From: Alphaproteobacteria bacterium
Lineage (GTDB): Bacteria; Pseudomonadota; Alphaproteobacteria; UBA7887
Direction of reading: 5' to 3'
Assembly (NCBI GenBank): GCA_028289725.1
Contig: JANQOH010000032.1
Coordinates: forward strand, 1 to 9,084
DNA length: 9,084 nt
The position numbers and the translations under genes were made by a program. Every line of letters begins with the position of its first letter. The stretch's first letter is position 1. Below are positions 6,554-9,084 of this stretch, in pieces. Under the pieces are notes generated by a model. That model searched no databases and had not been told where the DNA came from. It saw only the letters and a list, made by a program, of their open reading frames with translations.

Positions 6554-6988
6554 CTAACTCCCCACCACTTCGATGCCCATCGAACGCGCCGACCCCGCGA
6601 GCATTCGGCACGCCGCGTCAACATCGTTGGCGTTCAGATCCTGCTGCTTGGCTTCGGCGATTTCGCGAAGCTGATCCATGGTGACGCGCCCCACCGTGTC
6701 AACGCGGCCGGTCTCGCCAGAGCCCTTCTGCACTCTCGCCGCCTTCTTGATGAAGTAGCTGGCGGGCGGTGATTTGGTCTCGAAGGTAAAGCTGCGATCC
6801 GCATAGACCGTGATGATGGTCGGGATCGGCATGCCTTGTTCCATGCCCTGCGTCGACGCATTAAACGCCTTGCAGAACTCCATGATATTTAAGCCTCTTT
6901 GGCCGAGCGCCGGCCCAATAGGCGGCGATGGATTGGCTTGGCCGGCCGGAACCTGCAGCTTGATATAGCCGTCGATCTTCTTTGCCAT
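6554..6988 (-). CDS. rplK: Ribosomal protein uL11
   Basis: Binds 23S rRNA at the GTPase-associated centre at the base of the L12 stalk; target region of thiostrepton-class antibiotics and needed for RelA activation in E. coli. The 144-residue protein starts MAKKIDGYIKLQVPAGQANP and contains the proline-rich PSPPIGPALGQRG segment with P22, P23 and P26, the residues near the thiostrepton site. The C-terminal rRNA-binding domain runs from about residue 72 and contains KGSG and the SARSMGIEV ending usual for the family. The start ATG 6988 follows an AAGGG-type Shine-Dalgarno. A 70-nt gap separates it from nusG and could hold the L1-binding regulatory site. Confidence 0.98.
   Translation of the reverse strand: MAKKIDGYIKLQVPAGQANPSPPIGPALGQRGLNIMEFCKAFNASTQGMEQGMPIPTIITVYADRSFTFETKSPPASYFIKKAARVQKGSGETGRVDTVGRVTMDQLREIAEAKQQDLNANDVDAACRMLAGSARSMGIEVVGS
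6558..6563 (-). promoter_or_regulatory. Ribosome binding site of rplA, inside rplK
   Basis: GGGGAG overlaps the last codons of rplK and is 8 nt from ATG 6549. It decides the rplA start and indicates coupled translation of L11 and L1. Confidence 0.7.
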
Positions 6989-7058
6989 TCTATGGCCCTT
7001 TCATCAGGGTGCGTGGTCCGGCCATGGCGAGCCTCCCACGCGCGTTCCGCTTACTTAC
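6989..7058 (-). promoter_or_regulatory. nusG-rplK spacer with possible L1 autoregulatory hairpins
   Basis: Short 70-nt spacer. On the transcript GCGTGG (7036-7041) can pair with CCACGC (7011-7016), with a GGC/GCC pair inside, and next to it CCCT pairs with AGGG (around GATGAA), the second arm overlapping the rplK Shine-Dalgarno just before ATG 6988. In E. coli L1 represses rplKA by binding a structure at this place in the mRNA, so this is the natural candidate site. I could not match it to a known L1 consensus. Confidence 0.3.
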
Positions 7059-7607
7059 CTAAAGCTTCTCGACTTGGGAATACTCCAATTCGACCGGCGT
7101 CGCGCGACCGAAGATGGAGACCGCGACCTTGAGCCGCGCTTTGTCCTCGTCAACCTCTTCGACCATGCCGTTGAAGGACGCGAACGGACCGTCTGACACG
7201 CGGACCATTTCGCCGATATCGAAGGTGATGGACGGTTTCGGCCGCTCGATGCCTTCTTGCACTTGGCGCAGAATGCGCTCCGCCTCGGACTGGGTGATCG
7301 GAGACGGCTTGCCGCCAGAGCCCAGAAATCCCGTGACCTTGGCCGTGTTCTTGACCAGGTGCCAGCTCTCGTCGCTCATCACCATCTTGGCGAGAACGTA
7401 ACCGGGCAGAAACTTGCGTTCGCTCGAAACCTTCTTGCCGCGCCGCATCTCGACCACTTCCTCGGTCGGGACCATGACCTCCTCGAACATGTCGGCCATG
7501 CCCTTGCGGATCGCTTGATCCTTGATCGCCTGCGCGACTTTCTTCTCGAAGCCGGAATAAGTGTGGATGATGTACCAACGTGCCTGACTGGTGGCTGTTT
7601 CGGCCAT
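7059..7607 (-). CDS. nusG: Transcription termination/antitermination factor NusG
   Basis: Universal elongation factor that binds RNA polymerase, suppresses pausing and links polymerase to Rho or to ribosomal protein S10. The 182-residue product has the NGN domain (about 10-118: RWYIIHTYSGFEKKV, then FLPGYV at 66-71 and the HLVKNTAKVTGFLG stretch) and a C-terminal KOW domain (about 129-182, IGEMVRVSDGPFASFNG). Length and architecture match the family. ATG 7607 is chosen because it lies 2 nt after the secE stop with GGGAG just upstream and gives the normal N-terminus; an in-frame ATG at 7745 lies inside secE and would add 46 unrelated residues. Confidence 0.98.
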   Translation of the reverse strand: MAETATSQARWYIIHTYSGFEKKVAQAIKDQAIRKGMADMFEEVMVPTEEVVEMRRGKKVSSERKFLPGYVLAKMVMSDESWHLVKNTAKVTGFLGSGGKPSPITQSEAERILRQVQEGIERPKPSITFDIGEMVRVSDGPFASFNGMVEEVDEDKARLKVAVSIFGRATPVELEYSQVEKL

Positions 7608-7609
7608 GC

Positions 7610-7807
7610 TCAGCTCCCAATCCCCAAGATCCACCCCACACCCATGGATAGGACTTGGTCCACCAAGAGGAAGAAGATCGACATGACGAACACCATAATG
7701 AACACCATGATGGTGGTCACGATGGTCTCTTTCCGGGTCGGCCAAGTGACACGCGAGATCTCTTGGCGTACTTGGCGTACAAATTCTCCGGGCGACGTTT
7801 TGGCCAT
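7610..7807 (-). CDS. secE: Preprotein translocase subunit SecE
   Basis: Small essential inner-membrane subunit of the SecYEG channel; clamps SecY and stabilises it. The 65-residue protein is the short single-span form common outside the gammaproteobacteria. It has an N-terminal amphipathic helix (about 6-20, EFVRQVRQEISRV), the conserved hinge WPTRKE at 22-27 and one hydrophobic membrane segment (about 29-51, ending FFLLVDQVL). The start ATG 7807 follows TAGGATAA, so the Shine-Dalgarno is weak and close. The stop is 2 nt before nusG, so the two are very likely one translational unit. Confidence 0.97.
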   Translation of the reverse strand: MAKTSPGEFVRQVRQEISRVTWPTRKETIVTTIMVFIMVFVMSIFFLLVDQVLSMGVGWILGIGS

Positions 7808-7833
7808 TTATCCTACCGATACGTCTTTCACAA

Positions 7834-7865
7834 AAGTCCGTCGTAACAGACTATTAGTTGGACTT
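7834..7865 (-). terminator. Weak hairpin between tRNA-Trp and secE
   Basis: AAGTCC (7860-7865) can pair with GGACTT (7834-7839), with an inner GTC/GAC pairing, and the 3' arm continues into TTTTG. The stem is short and the loop long, so if it acts at all it is a weak attenuator or a processing boundary after the tRNA rather than a real terminator. Confidence 0.2.
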
Positions 7866-7896
7866 CTTCGATCTGAACCTCGGCGCATCCAAGCGA

Positions 7897-7972
7897 TGGC
7901 AGGAGTGGAGGGACTCGAACCCACAGCCCCCGGTTTTGGAGACCGGTGCTCTACCAATTGAGCTACACTCCT
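7897..7972 (-). tRNA. trnW: tRNA-Trp (anticodon CCA)
   Basis: A 76-nt cloverleaf. The acceptor stem is AGGAGTG/CACTCCT, the D arm contains GCTCAATTGGTAGAGC, the anticodon stem CCGGT/ACCGG closes the loop CTCCAAA with anticodon CCA (7937-7939), and the T arm contains GGGTTCGAGTCCC. Discriminator base G is followed by an encoded CCA (7897-7899). It reads UGG. It lies between tuf and secE with no clear terminator after tuf, so it may be cut out of a longer transcript. Confidence 0.98.
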
Positions 7973-8039
7973 AAAGACCGTCCGTCTGCGCCTTGCGACG
8001 CTGGATGTCGCCGTCTCCTTAATACACGCTTCGCCGACG

Positions 8040-9084
8040 CTAATCGATGACTTCTGCGACGACGCCGGCGCCGACGGTGCGGCCGCCTTCGCGGATCGCG
8101 AACCGAAGACCCTGATCCATCGCGATCGGCGCGATCAGCTCGATGTCCATCGCGATATTGTCGCCAGGCATCACCATCTCCGTCCCTTCCGGAAGATGAA
8201 CCATCCCCGTCACGTCCGTCGTCCGGAAGTAAAACTGAGGACGATAGTTCGTGAAGAACGGCGTATGACGCCCACCCTCGTCCTTCGTCAGAATGTAAGC
8301 CTCAGCCTTGAACTTCGTGTGCGGCGTGATCGAACCCGGCTTCGCCAGCACCTGGCCGCGTTCAACCTCCTCGCGCTTCGTGCCACGCAGCAACGCCCCG
8401 ATATTGTCCCCAGCCTCGCCCTGATCCAGGAGCTTCCGGAACATCTCAACGCCCGTGCAGACCGTCTTCGTCGTTTCCTTCAGACCGACGATCTCAACCT
8501 CGTCGCCCACATTCACAACGCCACGCTCAACACGGCCCGTCACAACCGTGCCACGGCCAGAGATCGAGAACACGTCCTCGATCGGCATCAGGAACGGCAA
8601 ATCCTTCGGGCGATCCGGCGTCGGGATGTAATTGTCCACCTCTTCCATCAGCTTGTGGATCGAATCAACCGCCGTCTCACCGGCTTGGCCCTCCAAAGCC
8701 TGAAGCGCAGAGCCCGCCACAATCGGAATGTCGTCGCCCGGGAAGTCGTAGCTCGACAAAAGCTCACGAACCTCAAGCTCGACAAGCTCAAGCAACTCGG
8801 GATCGTCAACCTGATCAACCTTGTTCAGATACACAACGATCGCGGGCACACCAACCTGGCGCGCCAACAGAATATGCTCGCGCGTCTGAGGCATCGGCCC
8901 GTCCGCCGCGCTCACAACCAGGATCGCGCCATCCATCTGCGCCGCACCCGTGATCATGTTCTTCACGTAATCAGCATGGCCCGGGCAATCCACGTGCGCG
9001 TAGTGACGGTTCCCCGTCTCATACTCAACATGCGCCGTCGAGATCGTAATGCCACGCGCCTTCTCCTCTGGCGCCTTGTCAATC
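8040..9084 (-). CDS. tuf: Elongation factor Tu (5' end cut by window)
   Basis: GTPase that carries aminoacyl-tRNA to the ribosomal A site. The visible 347 residues begin IDKAPEEKARGITIST, equivalent to E. coli residue 50, so about 49 residues including the P-loop GHVDHGKT are outside; the whole protein would be about 396 residues. Visible motifs: switch I RGIT, the G3 motif DCPGH with catalytic His, G4 NKVD and G5 SAL, then the beta-barrel domains 2 (GRGTVVTGRVERG) and 3 (KPGSITPHTKF, RPQFYFRTTDVTG), ending EVID. Nothing is unusual. Alphaproteobacteria often have two near-identical tuf genes; this one is the copy next to tRNA-Trp and secE. The 67 nt after the stop contain a short GCGAC/GTCGC hairpin without a U tract. 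Confidence 0.98.
   Translation of the reverse strand, partial: IDKAPEEKARGITISTAHVEYETGNRHYAHVDCPGHADYVKNMITGAAQMDGAILVVSAADGPMPQTREHILLARQVGVPAIVVYLNKVDQVDDPELLELVELEVRELLSSYDFPGDDIPIVAGSALQALEGQAGETAVDSIHKLMEEVDNYIPTPDRPKDLPFLMPIEDVFSISGRGTVVTGRVERGVVNVGDEVEIVGLKETTKTVCTGVEMFRKLLDQGEAGDNIGALLRGTKREEVERGQVLAKPGSITPHTKFKAEAYILTKDEGGRHTPFFTNYRPQFYFRTTDVTGMVHLPEGTEMVMPGDNIAMDIELIAPIAMDQGLRFAIREGGRTVGAGVVAEVID

Noticed and set aside
7995..8011. GCGAC/GTCGC hairpin after tuf
   Set aside because: Only 5 bp and no U tract follows; too weak to call a tuf terminator.
8040..9084. Possible tuf gene conversion or transfer
   Set aside because: Codon choice seemed to vary along the gene, but the second tuf copy is not in the window and the protein is entirely normal, so there is nothing to support it.

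Overview
This window reads as chromosomal DNA of a GC-rich alphaproteobacterium. Everything encoded lies on the minus strand, in the order (transcription direction, right to left) tuf (3' part), tRNA-Trp, secE, nusG, rplK, rplA, rplJ, rplL, rpoB (all but its last codons). The gene order, with tRNA-Trp between tuf and secE, and the protein sequences themselves (for example the RpoB rifampicin-cluster context, MDQTNPLSEITHKRRLSAL) point to Alphaproteobacteria. I cannot name the genus.

Layout: 9084-8040 is the EF-Tu gene, cut by the window end and lacking about 49 N-terminal residues. 7972-7897 is tRNA-Trp(CCA) with an encoded CCA end. 7807-7610 secE and 7607-7059 nusG are almost touching. After a 70-nt gap come 6988-6554 rplK (L11) and 6549-5848 rplA (L1), 4 nt apart. 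A 308-nt structured spacer precedes rplJ (L10, GTG start at 5539), then rplL (L7/L12) at 4958-4581. A 339-nt spacer precedes rpoB (4241 to the left window edge, about 15-30 residues missing). The plus strand shows no credible gene.

The genes form the classic transcription/translation supply cluster: translation elongation (EF-Tu, tRNA-Trp), protein export (SecE), transcription elongation (NusG, RNA polymerase beta) and the L1 and L12 stalks of the 50S subunit. The three longest gaps (before rplK, rplJ and rpoB) are where such operons are known to carry autoregulatory or attenuating RNA. Each holds inverted repeats here; the rplJ leader contains a kink-turn-like element matching what is expected of an L10(L12) binding site.

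No mobile element, CRISPR array, defence system or unknown gene was found. The most unusual item is a ~71-residue insertion in the beta subunit between residues 398 and 472, at a point where E. coli RpoB has only two residues. The rest is ordinary, well-conserved core genome.
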